Positions 10,621 through 23,200 of a stretch of DNA of 64,000 bases are shown piece after piece. Numbering within the stretch: position 1 is the stretch's first letter; each line of letters begins with the position of its first letter. Position numbers and translations under genes: made by a program. The DNA comes from Rallus limicola (Eukaryota; Chordata; Aves; Gruiformes; Rallidae), in assembly GCA_022605955.1 (NCBI GenBank), contig JAKCOZ010000022.1, forward strand, positions 1,302,001-1,366,000, in the 5' to 3' direction. The notes beneath the pieces were generated by a model that did not search any database, had not been told where the DNA came from, and saw only the letters and a program-made list of their open reading frames with translations.

Positions 10621-11033
10621 CATAGCTGTTCAGCCCCAGCCAGCAGCTGAGCACCATGCAGCCGCTTGCTCACCTCCTCCCCTCCTGCCCTGGGTGGGAT
10701 GGGCAGGAGAATCAGAAGAAAAAAGGTAAAACTTGTGGGTTGGGATATAAGGAGAATTTACTGGGACAGCAAAGGGAGAGGAAAATAACAGTGTTACTGG
10801 TAAAGGAATGTACAGTGACACACAATGCAATTTGCCCACTGCCCAGAGCCAATGCCAGCCCGTCCTTGAGCAATCCCTCCTCCCTGGCAAGTCCCCCCCC
10901 ACCTCCTTATATACTGAGTGTGATGTCATATGGTATGGAATATCCCTTTAGCTAGTTTGGGTCAGCAGTCCAGGTTGTGTCCTCTCCCAGTTTCTTGTGA
11001 AAATTCACTCTGTCTCAGCCAAAAAACAGGACA
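10621..11033 (-). mobile_element. Solo LTR of an endogenous retrovirus (family B), reverse
   Basis: Read on the minus strand it begins TGTCCTGTTTTTTGGCTGAG and has tattccataccatatgac followed by a TATA-like cagtatataag. It goes on to a caagttttacctttt segment and a ggctggggctgaac end. I recall this as a widespread avian ERV LTR, probably of the ERVL class. No internal coding region is attached. The 3' boundary at about 10621 is approximate and no target-site duplication was found. Confidence 0.82.
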
Positions 11034-14000
11034 AGGTGAGATGCGGGGGCAGTTACAGTGTCAGCTCTCATTGCTCAGGTCGATGATCCGTATTTCTTCT
11101 TCACTGGCAGCCCAACTGTCAGACGCCCATGGGCTAATAAAAATAACAGTCCAGGCATTTTGATCGCCTCTGGGTACCTAACCCAGCCCATAGTCTGTCA
11201 TGGTAGGACTTCCAAGGGTAAAATTAAAGTAGGCATCACACACACAAAAAGCAGGAGATAAACATCACCAATAAACTTCCCCAAACTTTCTTTATTATAC
11301 TACATAAGCTATGGTCCTCCTGCATGCTGCCCATGGAGATCAGTGCTATCTGCTGAGCTGGCATAGGAAAACCATCCCTGTGTATACCAGGGTGATGGGC
11401 TATACAAACTCTACAGGTTCTGGGGAGGTACCCTAAAGGTGGAGGAACTGATTCACACTCTCCCAAATCATTCTTGTTTGAACCAAGGAAGAGGAAAACC
11501 TCCCAATTATTTCCAATGTGAGCCTGAGGATGTTGCTATGCTTCTGGAAAAATGCATAAGTATCCAAAAATCCCTCTTGAGCTCTTGCTGTCATTTCTCT
11601 GGAGCAAAGACTCCAGGAAATTAATCTCTGGGAAGTACAGGTTATAAATAGATCCTCAGACCCTGCATCTTGCTGCAGCCAAAATTCCTACAGAATTCAC
11701 ATGGCTATCAGCAAGATGGAGTGGGAAGGGGACGTGACATGTCCTGGGGAGAGGACATCTCGTGGCACATTTCAGCTGGAAGCGAAGGGTGTCACTGTGC
11801 AGTGGGGACGTTGATCTTGCCAGGGCACCCAGTGGGTGCTGCCAGCCTGTGGGCAGATTCCCAAACCGCAGGTCACAGTCTGCAGGAGTTAATAAAATCA
11901 AGGCAAGCAGAAGCTTTGTAAAACTAGCTAGGTGGAAAAAGAGAAATGCCAGCAGGGACACTCTGCTGGGAAAATTGTCCACTTTCTATTCTCACCTCTT
12001 CCTGAACTGGAGATTAGGGTTTATCAGCCTTCATTAAAACAAAACATAGAAGACAAAACTCTTCTGTGTGTGAAACCATGAAAAAGATGGGGCTACAGCG
12101 TGTACCCAAGTTGGAAGAATACAACTGAGGTGGGAAGATCCAGAAACAAAAGGGAAAGTCCATCCTGAGGCCTGAGTGTCTGTACCCCAGCTGGGAGTTT
12201 GGGTTAGGGGAGAAGCTGGTGTGGGAACACAGGGCTCTGCAGCTGGGTCTCTGCCTTGCCTCACCTCAGGCTCTCACTGGATGCAGCTCTGCAGTGGCTA
12301 CAGCTCCTTTGCTGGGCCCACGCTCACATGAGCTGCTGGGATGAGCGTTACTCTGAGGCTCTGACTTCAGCACTGGAGCACAGAGCAGGCAGTGGGCAGG
12401 GAGGGGAGGATCTGCTGTCACACCAGATGTCCCACCAAAGGCAGAGGCTGAAGGTCTGTCAAGAGGAGGGGGTGATCTCTGTCCAAACTGTGCTAATCCC
12501 CTACGGCTCCTGAAATCCTGTTTGGCCTCGTGGGTGGAAGGAAGTGAGGTACCGTGGTTCAGGGGCAAAGCAGTGTTTCAGCAAGGGGAGATGTGCTGTG
12601 GGGTGACACTTGGGGACAGGGAAAGCTATGAGTTGGGGATTTGGCCAGTGTTTGGAGAACATCTGCAGTGATTCATCACAGCCCCTGTGAGCACCATGTG
12701 CAGGAGCATCCTGCCTCTGGATGCTGTGTTACCTTGCCAGTGGGGTTTTTTTGTCCTGTTTCAGTAACAACAGGGTCTTTCTTCCCTTGTTCCACTAGAA
12801 AATGATGTATTTAACACATGCAGGTCCCCATAAATCCAGGCCAATAGTTTGCTTGGGAAGCAGTGGATTAATCCCCTGCCTGGGGAGTGAAGGTGTTAAA
12901 GATCAGCACATTAGCACATCTTCAAGATCCTGGACCCAAGCTGAGGTCTTGCTTCACACCAAATGAAAGCAATGTCCCTGGGAGCTGCCAGGCAAGGAAA
13001 GGGTCTTGTCCAGTTGTTTGTAGAGTCTCTGTATTGTTGAGGTATTTATGGGGCTGTTGGCCCTGGAGGCTTCTCACTACCTGATTTACAGTCTGGGAAA
13101 ACGCAGCCAAATGGAAACCTGAGGCGTCCTTCCTTTCTTTACCAACCTTCTCACAGCACTGGTTGTGAAAAGGAGGAGGTGGGGTTCCCATGGGACAAAG
13201 AGCACCCACCCATGGATCAGGGCTTCTGCTGAGAACTCCTGCCCCGGGGCTCAGGATAGCATTGGGCAGACTGAAACGTGCAGTGGTTCATAGGAGTTCT
13301 TACAAATGCCATGCTCATCCACAGCTCTGGGTTGCTTCACTGCTGATGGCTGGAGAGAGCCCTCCTGCATGAGCACTGCTGCTTGCAAAGAAGACACTGC
13401 AGCTGTGGTCTGTGACGGCACCAGCAGACCAGACTCCCTCAGAGTGAACTACTTCTTCACCCAGTGCTGATTTCTGTGCTAGAAAGCCTAATCGGTCCTG
13501 CTAGAGAGCGTTGCTGTGAGGTTTACATGACCACTCGGTGCTCTGAGTGTTTGCACACTAGCAATTAATTCCCTGGGAAGTGCAGCTCCCAGGGATGGAG
13601 AATGAACTCTGGGTCCATTGTGCTGGAGGCTGTGGATGCCAAAGGTTGCATGGGTTAAAAGCAAAAAAAAAAAACCCTAACCAAAGCAGAAAGTTTTAGC
13701 AAAACCCATGGGCAAAAACGCAAAAAGGAGTTAAATGCAAAGATCAGAGCTCTGGGGAAGGAGGTGTCTCACCCAGAGTTTGCTGGAGCAGTAACACTGG
13801 TTGCATTCAGAGTCCTGTGCTCCTGCTGATTGCTGCAGGTAGAATCAGGGTACTGGGCTTGTGACCCTGAACTCCTTGTCTGTCCTGGAGTGAGCAGCAA
13901 GCAGCCTCTTAGCCAAGGTGTGTTGGTATATTCGTGAAGCTTGAATAGCAGTGTGAAGGCTGAGGGCAGTGGGTACATCGGCCACGCTGGTGATTGAGTT

Positions 14001-16728
14001 TGGATGTGACCCAGAGCCAGCGAGCTCAGGTGCTGGGTGATGCTGAGCTTGAGTCTGAGCCCTGTTGAGGATGGAGGAGAGCAAGGGCCAAAGACAGATC
14101 TTTTCCTATTTCTCTCAGAGTTGCTGAGTGTACAATAAATTTACTTTCTCCTCTGTTGCTGTAATACCCATGGCTAAAGGCTAAAATGCTGCTGACTCTT
14201 TGCTTGTTAGAGGAAGTTCAAACATGGGGCATATGTACCTTGGCGAGAGCGGCACGGCTTCCCAGTCAAGCACTTCTACATTTATTCCCAAATGTCTCCC
14301 TTCCAGCTGGAGAAAGGAACAATAAACCTTTATCTTTGACAGGGCCTATCTTTTCTCATCTCAGGATAATTTTGGCCATGACAGTGGGGGTTGTTTTGCC
14401 ATACTGGTTTGGGAAGCATCTGTGCAGTGGGATGGAGGAGGCGGGTTCAGCCCAGCCACCCCACTGCATCTGCCAGCAATGTGGCCATCGGGCTGTGGAG
14501 CATGTAGAGCTTAACATGGCCCCATGCTCCCTCTCTGCCCAGAGCCAGCAACTGGTCAAACTGGGCACTGTTCCAGCAGCCCTTTGTGGCTGTTGCTCAG
14601 GCACAGGGCTGGCCACTGAAGGCAGCAATGTCTGCGGAATGGTGAGCAGGACCTGGTGTAACTGTGCCTGCTCCTGGCTGGGGCACTCCATGCTCCTGTC
14701 ATACAGAAGATGAAAGCTGGTGAAAGTCCAAAGGTTTGGAAAACATGATGATGCCAGCTACAAAAGAGAAGAGACCTGGCAGTTACTGCACAAATAAATC
14801 TCCTTCAGTGCTTAATGAAACAGAACTTACACCGAGAATGAAAAACCTCCAGACACTCTTCTGTCCACGGAAACAGAGGTCCATGCAGCCAGAGTCCACT
14901 GGGTGTTCTGGTAGGTAAGAAAGGACAAGAAGCCTTGGCTTTACGGATTGCTTTTCCTAATTGCTCTTTTATTATTGTCCCTCTTTAGTTAATAATTAGG
15001 AGTTAGAGGAGAAGGGAAATGCCAGTTCTTAGTCTATGGTGCAGTGACTGATGCTAGAAGAGGCTGCAGTAATATATTTAGATTGTAATAGAGCATTTGA
15101 CACTGTCTCCAAGTCTTCTGTGCAAAACTGATTAACACAGGCTATATATGAAAGCTAATGATAGAAAAGGCTGCATGAGGTGGACAAATGTATCTGTGTT
15201 TCTACAAACATCACTGCCAGATTAAGATCTGATTAATCAATTCAGACTAACGCCAGATTAACATCATCTTCATCTTTGCTGCTCATCTCAGACAAGACCT
15301 TTGAGCTCCAGGCCATCACATCATCTATTGCATAGGTAAGAGCATTTGATGAGCTCCATCCTGTTCCCTGTGGGCAGCAATCACGCTCAGTAGAGAGCTT
15401 GTTGATTTCCTTTATTCAGTTTCATCTTCCTCTTCTAGAATTCAAAAGTTACTGCAAGTCTCTATGCACTGGAAATCTCCTTTTCATTACTCCTGAACTT
15501 GATTTAAGACATAAGACAGAGGTTTTTAAGGTGCTTTCAGATAGGAAGACTTCCAGATTCACCTCTCCATTTTTCATTTCTGAGTGCTTTCAGCTCAAAT
15601 TAAGACTTCCCTATTAGGCAACTTTGAAATGCTCCAGATGGGCAGACACATGCACATCATCCTGACTTCTATTCCTCTCTCAGTCTTGGTCTCTCACTCA
15701 CATATCTGTGAGGAGCGCATCCTTGCACTCTCTGGTGATATCCACACTAGAATAACCCTGTCAACAAGGGCGCTGTTATTAAGACAGCTCCAGCTTTCAG
15801 ATTTATTCATGAAAGTTCCCACCTGCTGGGTTTGGATGCTAAAGGAATGCAAATTCCTGTCCTTTATCATCATTTTAGTGCCTTGTCTCTGGAAAAAAAT
15901 ATTAATGGTGGGCACTGGGAACATCTTGGAAGGGTGGTTGTTTCCATACCCTGTTGTCTGCCCAAAGCAGTAATTCTCCATCTCTTGCACAGCTTCACCC
16001 CCCTTCAGTATCCCACCAGCACACAGAGGGACAGAAACTCCACTCTGGGTAGTTCTTCGCAGGGAGTCCCATCAGTCTGCAGATGAGAACACTGCTTCAG
16101 TTCTCTTTTCTACTTTGATTAAGAGCCATCAAAGGTGCTGTTGCAATCAGCAGCTATCACTTGTATGTCAGCTTTTTTAAGGTGGGCCAGCCACAGAGAC
16201 GTTCTTCCATGGCCTTCTAAATTTCCCCAGGCAATTTGATCATGGCCATCACTCTGGAAGACCATAACAACTTTGAACAGCTTTTGTTTTGATCACATGA
16301 AATCAGATACATCATTCCAGGAGGCATCACTGGATCTGTTTCACACCTGGCTGCGAAAACACGTGATGAATTCCTTCTGAATTTGCTATTTGTCTTTATT
16401 AGGTCTGAACCCAGCCTTGACCTGAATGAGGAAGGGTCTGGTCCAGGTCCCAAGAGAAGAGCCCAGGCCTCTCATTGCAGAACTGCTAAAGGGGTGGCTG
16501 AGGAGGTCTCCAAGCCCCAGGTGCCCCCAAAAATCTGCTTGTACTTTACTACCTGTTCTCAGTGTTATCTTCATATCTCTAGGTTGAGCTGACAAAGCGG
16601 TGCTGGCCTTACAGTAGAGAGTTGCTGAGGAATTGGGGCCTCCATTCAAATTCAAAAGCCCCAGGTAAGGGGCTAATTCTGACTGGGGTGGTGTGGTTTG
16701 TCTGGAAAGGTGTTTCCTTGTCTTTTAG
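11034..16728. other. Anonymous sequence between LTRs and the second CpG island
   Basis: I see no supported gene in this stretch. The part from about 14,900 to 16,400 is AT-rich compared with its surroundings and includes gattaatcaattcag at about 15,229. It could hold conserved non-coding elements upstream of the promoter at 19-20 kb, but nothing in the sequence proves it. A short A run lies near 13,662-13,674. Confidence 0.4.
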
Positions 16729-17058
16729 ATCACCTGGGAAAAGACTGAGCTCTCCTGCAAGCTGCAGCAGAGTAGGGAAGGACTGGATGAGAAGTACGAC
16801 AAGCTGGAAACTCTTTTCTCTAAGTCAGGCCAGCTGAGGGCAAGGAGGAGCTGGCCTGAAGTGGCGGCTTTTTTCCTGAGGCAGGAGGACAGATGTGTGG
16901 GTTATGCATTCAGGTCCCTGATCTTTTCTGCAGAAGCTGCCCTCTCCCTGCCAGGCACAGTGTGTTCAGAACCTCCTTGTGCCGCCTGCATTGGGGTCTG
17001 TTTGTCCATATGTGTCTGTTGGCTGGTTCTGGCCCTCACGCAACTGAAGAGTTGTTAA
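16729..17058 (+). other. Exon-like open stretch with coiled-coil character, unidentified
   Basis: A clean acceptor (tgtttccttgtcttttag, ending at 16728) is followed by a frame open to a stop at 17058. Its first 30 or so residues look like a real coiled coil: ITWEKTELSCKLQQSREGLD, then EKYDKLETLFSKSGQLRA. After about residue 45 the composition changes to hydrophobic, cysteine-rich sequence that does not look coded. No convincing donor closes the exon. It could be a relic exon, a fragment of a duplicated gene, or chance. I do not recognise the family. Confidence 0.25.
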
Positions 17059-19055
17059 ACTGCAGGGTTAGGCCAGAGGGCTCAAGGTGAAGTGGGGTCA
17101 GAAAGGGGGATTAAGCATCTGGGTGTTGGCAGGAGGGGGGCATAAGTGAACACTGAGGGGGGGACAAATAGATTGACAATAACTTGGCAGCTTGTGGCCT
17201 GGCAAGAAGCTCTAAGTATCAAGACCAAAGAACTGCCAGGACTTTGTTGTATTCAAGACTCGCAGGAGATCCAGCTGACTCCCATTCCTCTTACTCTTTC
17301 CTCAGTGGCAGGACTCTCCCAAACTGTTACCCACTGTCCCCATTCTTGGAGTGGACTCTCACCTTGCTGCTGGTGATATCAGACCCCTCCATCCCCACCG
17401 TCCCTGTGCCAGGCCTCTCTGGGAGCTGGACCAAAGCTGGGCTTTTTCTTCCAGCATGAGAGCCTCGAATGCCCACTGCAGTGGACCAGCTCCATGGAGG
17501 GACGGCTCCACAGACCTGGGACAGACCCACAGCCATGTGAGCCCATGTGCCAGGCTCAGTTGGGCAACAGGTCACAGGCTGCTGGGAAATGAGGAAAAGC
17601 AATTCTCTCTTGTGGGATGGAGGATCTTTGTGTTGACTTTATGCTGCATCTGTGCTGCAGATCACAAGATAGGTTAATGCTCATGAGCTGTCAGACCTGG
17701 CATTTTTCATCAACCTGAACTTGATTTTTAAAGAAAATATTGTTAATTACACTCTCCAACCAAAAAGACAGCTCTCTGTGTGTCTTGTGTCTTCACAAAG
17801 CAAATACCATCCATTTTGTGTCAGCTCTAATGCTGACACAGAACTGACTTTCTTAGAAACTGAGCTGAAGTCCTGGAGCTGGAAGCCTTTGTGATAAGAG
17901 GAGTTAGGGAAGTTTTTGTAGCTAGATCTCAAACCACAGACACACAGTTCAGTTTGTAGAAAGAAAGCCTGTGATAAAGGTGCCATCACTGATGAGCAGA
18001 AGATAGAGCCCAGCAGCTGTCCCAGAAGTGACGTTGATGTATCAAAGGGGATGGTTATTTTATCATTGTCCCATCTGCAGCCCCAGGCTGGGACTTGAAG
18101 CATGATGAACAGGAGTCTGCCTGCACGGAGTGTCTTTGAGCTCTGCTGCCTGGTCAGGGTTTGACCTCACATGTGCAAGATGCCAGCATTGAAGTTAGTG
18201 CTCCATGAACCTTTTGGGCTGGCAGCAGAGGCTGCCTATACAAACCATCTCTGTTTAAGTGTTTTTAGCATTTTAAAACTTGAATTAAATGTTCTGTGGC
18301 CCTGCAGCATGGCAGGTGGATGGGCACAACATATGAATGGGAAGAAGACAGTCAATTCAAGTTTAACAGAGGTGTTTATAGCATGTTCTGCACTTAATGT
18401 CCATTTGTTTTGTCCAGGAAGAGAACATGTGGATATCCTTCTGTGGATCCTACCCTGCAGTGCCCATGCAGCTGGCCACTGTGCTGGGACAGTCCTGTCT
18501 GCAGCAGAGAGTGTCAAGGACAACGACTAGACAGTCCCAGTTTTGGGGCTGGATGAAGAGGCTGCATAAGAGGGCCTGACTCTGCTCCCATTTGCACCAC
18601 TGTGCTTTGGTCTGGGGTAGCACAGTGACAATTGAGAGCGAGGGGCAGCCTGCCATCCTCCAGCAGTGTGACACTGCATCGCTGAGCTGCAGGGAAGTGG
18701 TGGCAACGGGCGTCTGTCATCGGGATGGGTGGCAGCCCATCAGCACACAGAGGGGCACAAAAGTTCTCACCCCAAATCTGTTAGAGTTGCCAGTCGTCCT
18801 GCCCTGTGCCTTGTAGCAGGTTGCAGGTGGGTTGAGTTGGTGGGTGATTGTGGGCAGCTGGCAGAAGGGTGCAGGGGGGCTGGTGCTTGCAAGGTGTGAA
18901 GCACCACACCATTGTGAAAGGTGTGGCAAGGAGGAATGGTCAGGAGGGTCTGGGGAAAAGCACAGGGAAGAGTAACAGCTCTCAAAGAGGATTTGACAGA
19001 AAAAGTGATGGAAAAGCTCTGTGGGGCTTTGATCCTCCGCCTTCTTTTAGGGCAA
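17059..19055. other. Anonymous upstream flank of the second CpG island
   Basis: No gene or clear repeat is recognised. GC content rises towards 19,050. Confidence 0.4.
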
Positions 19056-19539
19056 GGTCATCGAAACTCTCATCGAAACTGCAGGACTGGCACGCCGCTT
19101 CGATGCCCGTGCGACCACCCATCTGAGCTGCGGAGCGGCGCGCATCCTGCCCGCAGCATCCCGCCGCCGCGTGTTTACCAGCAGCGCGGGGCTGGATGGT
19201 TTGAAAGGCACGGCTAGTTTAGGGCGGCACTTCACTTTTTCCAGCCTCCCTGCTCTAGCCGCCGTCTCCTGATTCTGAGGTTAGAAGTGCAACCACTTAA
19301 GAACTAAAAAATGCAACAGGAGGCAGCAGTGGGGAGGCGGCAGCGCGGATGCAGGGCTCATCCCGCCTGCGGCTGCACCTGCCCGGCGGGGAGCCCGGCC
19401 CGGCCAGGGAGGCAGAGGACGGTGCGAGCTGCCGGGGCTTCCAGCGCGGTGCCTGCGGGCCGGCAGGCTCGGCTGGCTTTGCTGCTCTGGGCGCCTTTGC
19501 GGCGCTTTAAAGAGCAAATTCAAACTGGTTTTGCCGAGA

Positions 19540-19618
19540 TGAGCCAGGAAGCGGCCCTGGTAGTTTAAAGAAAATGAGTTGCGATGGAACACTGAGCTCC
19601 CGACTCGGCTGAGCCACG
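19540..19618 (+). other. End of candidate 5' untranslated exon 1a
   Basis: The 3' edge is fixed by the strong donor GTAAGT at 19,619. The 5' edge is unknown and the start given is only a placeholder within the CpG island. Just past the donor lies a long G run (19,673-19,692). A longer alternative first exon would end at 20,080. Confidence 0.45.
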
Positions 19619-19672
19619 GTAAGTGCCGCTGCTGCCAGTCCCTCGCCGGGCAGGAGCCCTTCGGCTGGGCTC

Positions 19673-19692
19673 GGGGGGGGGGGGGCGGGGGG
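19673..19692 (+). repeat. Long G run (13 G, C, 6 G)
   Basis: An uninterrupted G run of 13, one C, then six more G, 54 bases after the exon 1a donor. It can form a G-quadruplex in the non-template strand or the nascent RNA. Runs like this are also prone to length error in assemblies. Confidence 0.9.
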
Positions 19693-19999
19693 AGCGGGTT
19701 ACGCCGGGACCGCGCACCGGCTGAGCCGCCGCTCTCCGTGCGCCTCGGCGCACCCACGGCAGGCGGGCTGGAGCCCTCCCCCGGGGCAGCGGGGCCGGGT
19801 GGGTCCGTCCCGTGTCGCCCTCCTCCCCCCACCCCGGGCCATCCCGGCGGTCTAGCATCCCGGGGCGGGGCGGGCTGGGCTGTCTGGCGGGTGGGGGTGG
19901 CTCCGGGTGCCGCCCCTCCGCCTCCCGCTTCCTCCGCCGCCTCCCCCGGGCCACGGACCGAGCCAGCTACCCTCCGCTGCCGGCGGTAGCGGGGCCGCG

Positions 20000-20080
20000 T
20001 CGGGGCTCCCCGGTTGCATCCTTTGGCGTGCGGACCGGACCGGCTGCGCCGCGGGAAGGGCCCGAGGGACGGCGGAGCAA
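20000..20080 (+). other. End of candidate 5' untranslated exon 1b
   Basis: The donor GTGAGC at 20,081 closes an alternative first exon. Its start is unknown; it may be a separate start site or an extension of exon 1a past the first donor. The sequence is CpG-rich with no convincing start codon in frame. Confidence 0.4.
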
Positions 20081-20206
20081 GTGAGCCCTCCTTCCTTTTC
20101 TCCCCTCTTCCCCCTTGTCCCCCCCTTCGGGTAGGAGCCTGGGAGTTGCAAAACATCTCCTGGCTCTGCAGCACGCTTTCCTTCCCTTCCCGCACCCCCC
20201 CTCCAG

Positions 20207-20222
20207 CCCCCCCCCCCCCCCC
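20207..20222 (+). repeat. C run of 16
   Basis: A pure C homopolymer of 16, preceded by shorter C runs from about 20,195, shortly after the exon 1b donor. On the plus strand it is a pyrimidine tract, and on the minus strand a G-quadruplex former. Its length is uncertain by nature. Confidence 0.9.
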
Positions 20223-23200
20223 GCTTTTTCCCCTTTACACTTGGAGTAGCTAATTGGATAGGAAAACACTAACTGCAGGGGTGGGATTACTTCATGCTCT
20301 TGCAATGCTGTTTTGCTGTTGGATTTCAGTCCTTTCGTGTGAAAAGGGCCTGCCTGGCCGTGCTGCCCCGGCCGCCCTGGGAGCGCGGTGAGGGGCGGGC
20401 GCAGGAGCTGCTGTGTCTCCAGCGCCTTATTTTCCTATCAGGTCTTCGCTTTCACGGGCGATTTCGTTGTCTTTGTGGTAGTGTTGGTTTTGGGGGAGGT
20501 TTGTTCCCTTGCACGGCGCGTTCAAGGGGGTGTTGCTGTAATCCCTGCGCATTGCTGGGTGCCCGGAGGCTTCCACAGCTGCAGGTTGGTTCCATCGCTG
20601 GGGCTTTTCTTCTTTTGCTTTGAGGAGATTTCTGTATAAAACAGGAGATCCAGCGAGGTGGCGATGCTAGCAGCTGGCAGTTTTCTTCCCAGCCTGTGAG
20701 CTGGTGTCCTGGCTCCTGCAGCCACAAGTTGTCACGGTGTGGAACTGCTCTGAGCTCTGCTTTGTCCCCCCCTCACCGAGGCTATTTTCCTCTTCTGCTG
20801 TTGCAAGTTGGATTTCCTCGGGTTTGCCCAAGTATAGGGGAGCAAGGGGAGTTCTCATATAGGTGGTACTGAAATTGTCAGCCAAACCAGCCGAAATGGC
20901 TCTCCTAAGGGCCACACGTAGACACACTGTATTCTTAAAAAGGTCATTCTTGGCTATGAGAGAGAAGTTAAGTGTCTTTTTAAAGAAAAAAAGACCGAGG
21001 AGTTGGGTTCTGGACATTGGGCCCTTTAGGTCCAAAGTCAGCCGGATGCTTAAACGATGGGGATGAGGGACCTGGGCTGGTGGATGTGTGTTTGTCTTGC
21101 TGAGAAGTGTGCAGGTGAAGGACTGGTTCATGTCTGCCTCACACTCCACTTTCCTGCCTGGTCACCTTCAAACAGGGATGCAAAGCATGGTGCTTGGGAG
21201 CAGCTTGCTTCTCCTCGCTAGCTTTACCCTGCAAGTACTTTTACTTCTCTCATCTGACAATTACAGCAGTAGAATAGGGAGGGAGCCATTTGTCATCCTC
21301 CTCTTGTTGTAAATATTTTACCTGTCAAGCAGTAACCTTAGAAATAATTAAAACTAGGGAAAGTTGCTATGTGCATCTCCAGCCTGGGCTTCCCCTGATG
21401 GTATCATCCCCTTGGGTGTGGCTGGTTTGATTTACTTGCCTGGATTAATTGTATTTCGGTACTAGGAACTCTCATGTGGTCCCTGGAAGTTGTCCTGTGC
21501 TTTGTGGAGTTTGGAGCTTGCTGAGTAGCTGCATTTCTTGCCTAAAAAGTAGTGCTGTTATGTGGGAAGCTTCCTTTCCCCTGGGGTCCTGAGATCTTTG
21601 CAAGCTTGTGTGTTGTGTCACCTAAAGTTATGAAAGCTTTGTGTTTCTTATAAAAGCTCCATGAATTAGCTTATATCTATCTTCTTGCCTTTTGCTGAGC
21701 AAAAGCCCACATCTATTTTGATGCTAACAGCAATTGTTCAAGTGTTTCTGAGGCCTGGGGTGCCCAAGGTCTGTTTGTGTTTGCACACTGGAGCTGTGGC
21801 AGTCTCGGGTGGACTTCTCCAGTGCAGGGAGAAGGGGCTGGAGGGATAGAGAGGGCAAATGTGAGCTTGCTTCTTGCTGCAGAAGAGCAAGGAAAGCAAT
21901 CCGATCTCATCATCTCTTTCTGGAGAGCAGCTGCTTGTGGCATGAGACATCTCCTGCCCTGTGCAGTGAAGGAGCTGTCAGAACTTTCTCAGTGATGTCT
22001 GCTGGGATGCTAGTGGGGAGCAAGTTGTGCTTCTGATGCTCATCTGGGTGAGACCTTGGTGACAACATACTGTGTGATCCTACAGGATGATTAAACCAGC
22101 AGTCAGAAAAGGGCAAGGTGTTACCCTCAGGGTGGCGGTCATTACCGCAGTGGGTCTTTTAATTACCATCCCTCTACCTCCAGTCAGTTATTACTTGAAA
22201 GCAAACACTTCTTGTTCTCTATAAGGATTTAACATTTCCTTTTTAAGAGGGCAGATGATTGTCATTTGCACAGAGCTCAGCCACAGTAATTATCGTTTTC
22301 TGCCCTCTGCTTTGCAGCATCGTTTGTGCTGGGAATTGCCAGGGAGCAGGACTGGGGCAGAGGTTGGCAGCCCATGCTGCTCCACAGCAGTGGAAGGGAC
22401 CACATGTCTGGAGCCAGCAGCAGCGCGGCTGGGGAAACCCGGGCAGTGCTTGGAAGTACAACTGCAGGGGATGCCACTTGTGGTGGGGAGCTGAGCCAAA
22501 GTGTAACCGAGAGCCTGTCTGTCCGGGCTCCTGGCAGCGGGAGCTGGCGAGGCCACGGGGATGCCTTTCGGTGCACCGCTGGCTGTGTCTGGCTGCTCTC
22601 CGGCTGCCACAGCTTTGGAGCCACAGCTGCAGCTTGTGGGGACTCGTATCCCTTCCAGAAGATGAAGTGAGCGTGGGTTGCTTCACCAGCCTCGGGCTGA
22701 GCTTGGTGTGGTGGCTCAGCTTGGGGTGCAGTTTCTCCTCCTTACAGCCCATGTCCTCCTCAGGCTGTTCTTGCCCTTGGTTCGAGTCTCTCCCTGCTGT
22801 AATGCTGAGATGTGCAGTGACCTCTTTGCAGTCAGCTGTGGCAGGTGAGCCGTGCTGAGGCTGTGGGAAGTGCTATAGCCTGTCTGCTGGGGGCTGCAGG
22901 CCCTGGAGCAGGAAGGGACCGGTGCCAGTTCCTGGGCAGCCCCATGTCCTGTGTCCCTGCTTCCCTGCACCCCCGCGCCTGTCTGCTCTCAGCAGACGCT
23001 GCTGGAGTTCCCCACTGTTCCAGCAGTTGTCTCAACACCACAGTTGCCTGTTTGGCTGGGTTAGAATGAGAGTGGGTGGGCCAAACCCTGCCCTCCCCCT
23101 GAGAACCAGGGTACTGCTTGGGTTTTTGGGATGAAGAAAGGGTGTCTGTGGAGCTGGAGGACAGCAGTGACATTTCAGTGGCCCTGAGTTGTCCTGGACA

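Larger units (their letters stand above)
19060..20110 (+). promoter_or_regulatory. CpG island, probable promoter of a plus-strand gene
   Basis: About 1 kb of CpG-dense sequence holds two good plus-strand splice donors, CACG|GTAAGT at 19,619 and AGCAA|GTGAGC at 20,081. A TATA-like gctttaaag lies at about 19,503. Downstream, the plus strand is G/T-rich as far as the window end, consistent with transcription to the right. The exact transcription start cannot be read. ATGs before the first donor run into stops within a few codons (the one at 19,539 ends in gtttaa), so these exons are probably untranslated. Confidence 0.7.

Noticed and set aside
19281..20195. A 304-codon minus-strand open frame across the second CpG island
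   Set aside because: Its composition is typical of GC-rich DNA read in an arbitrary frame, with no domain. The donors and strand skew point to plus-strand transcription.
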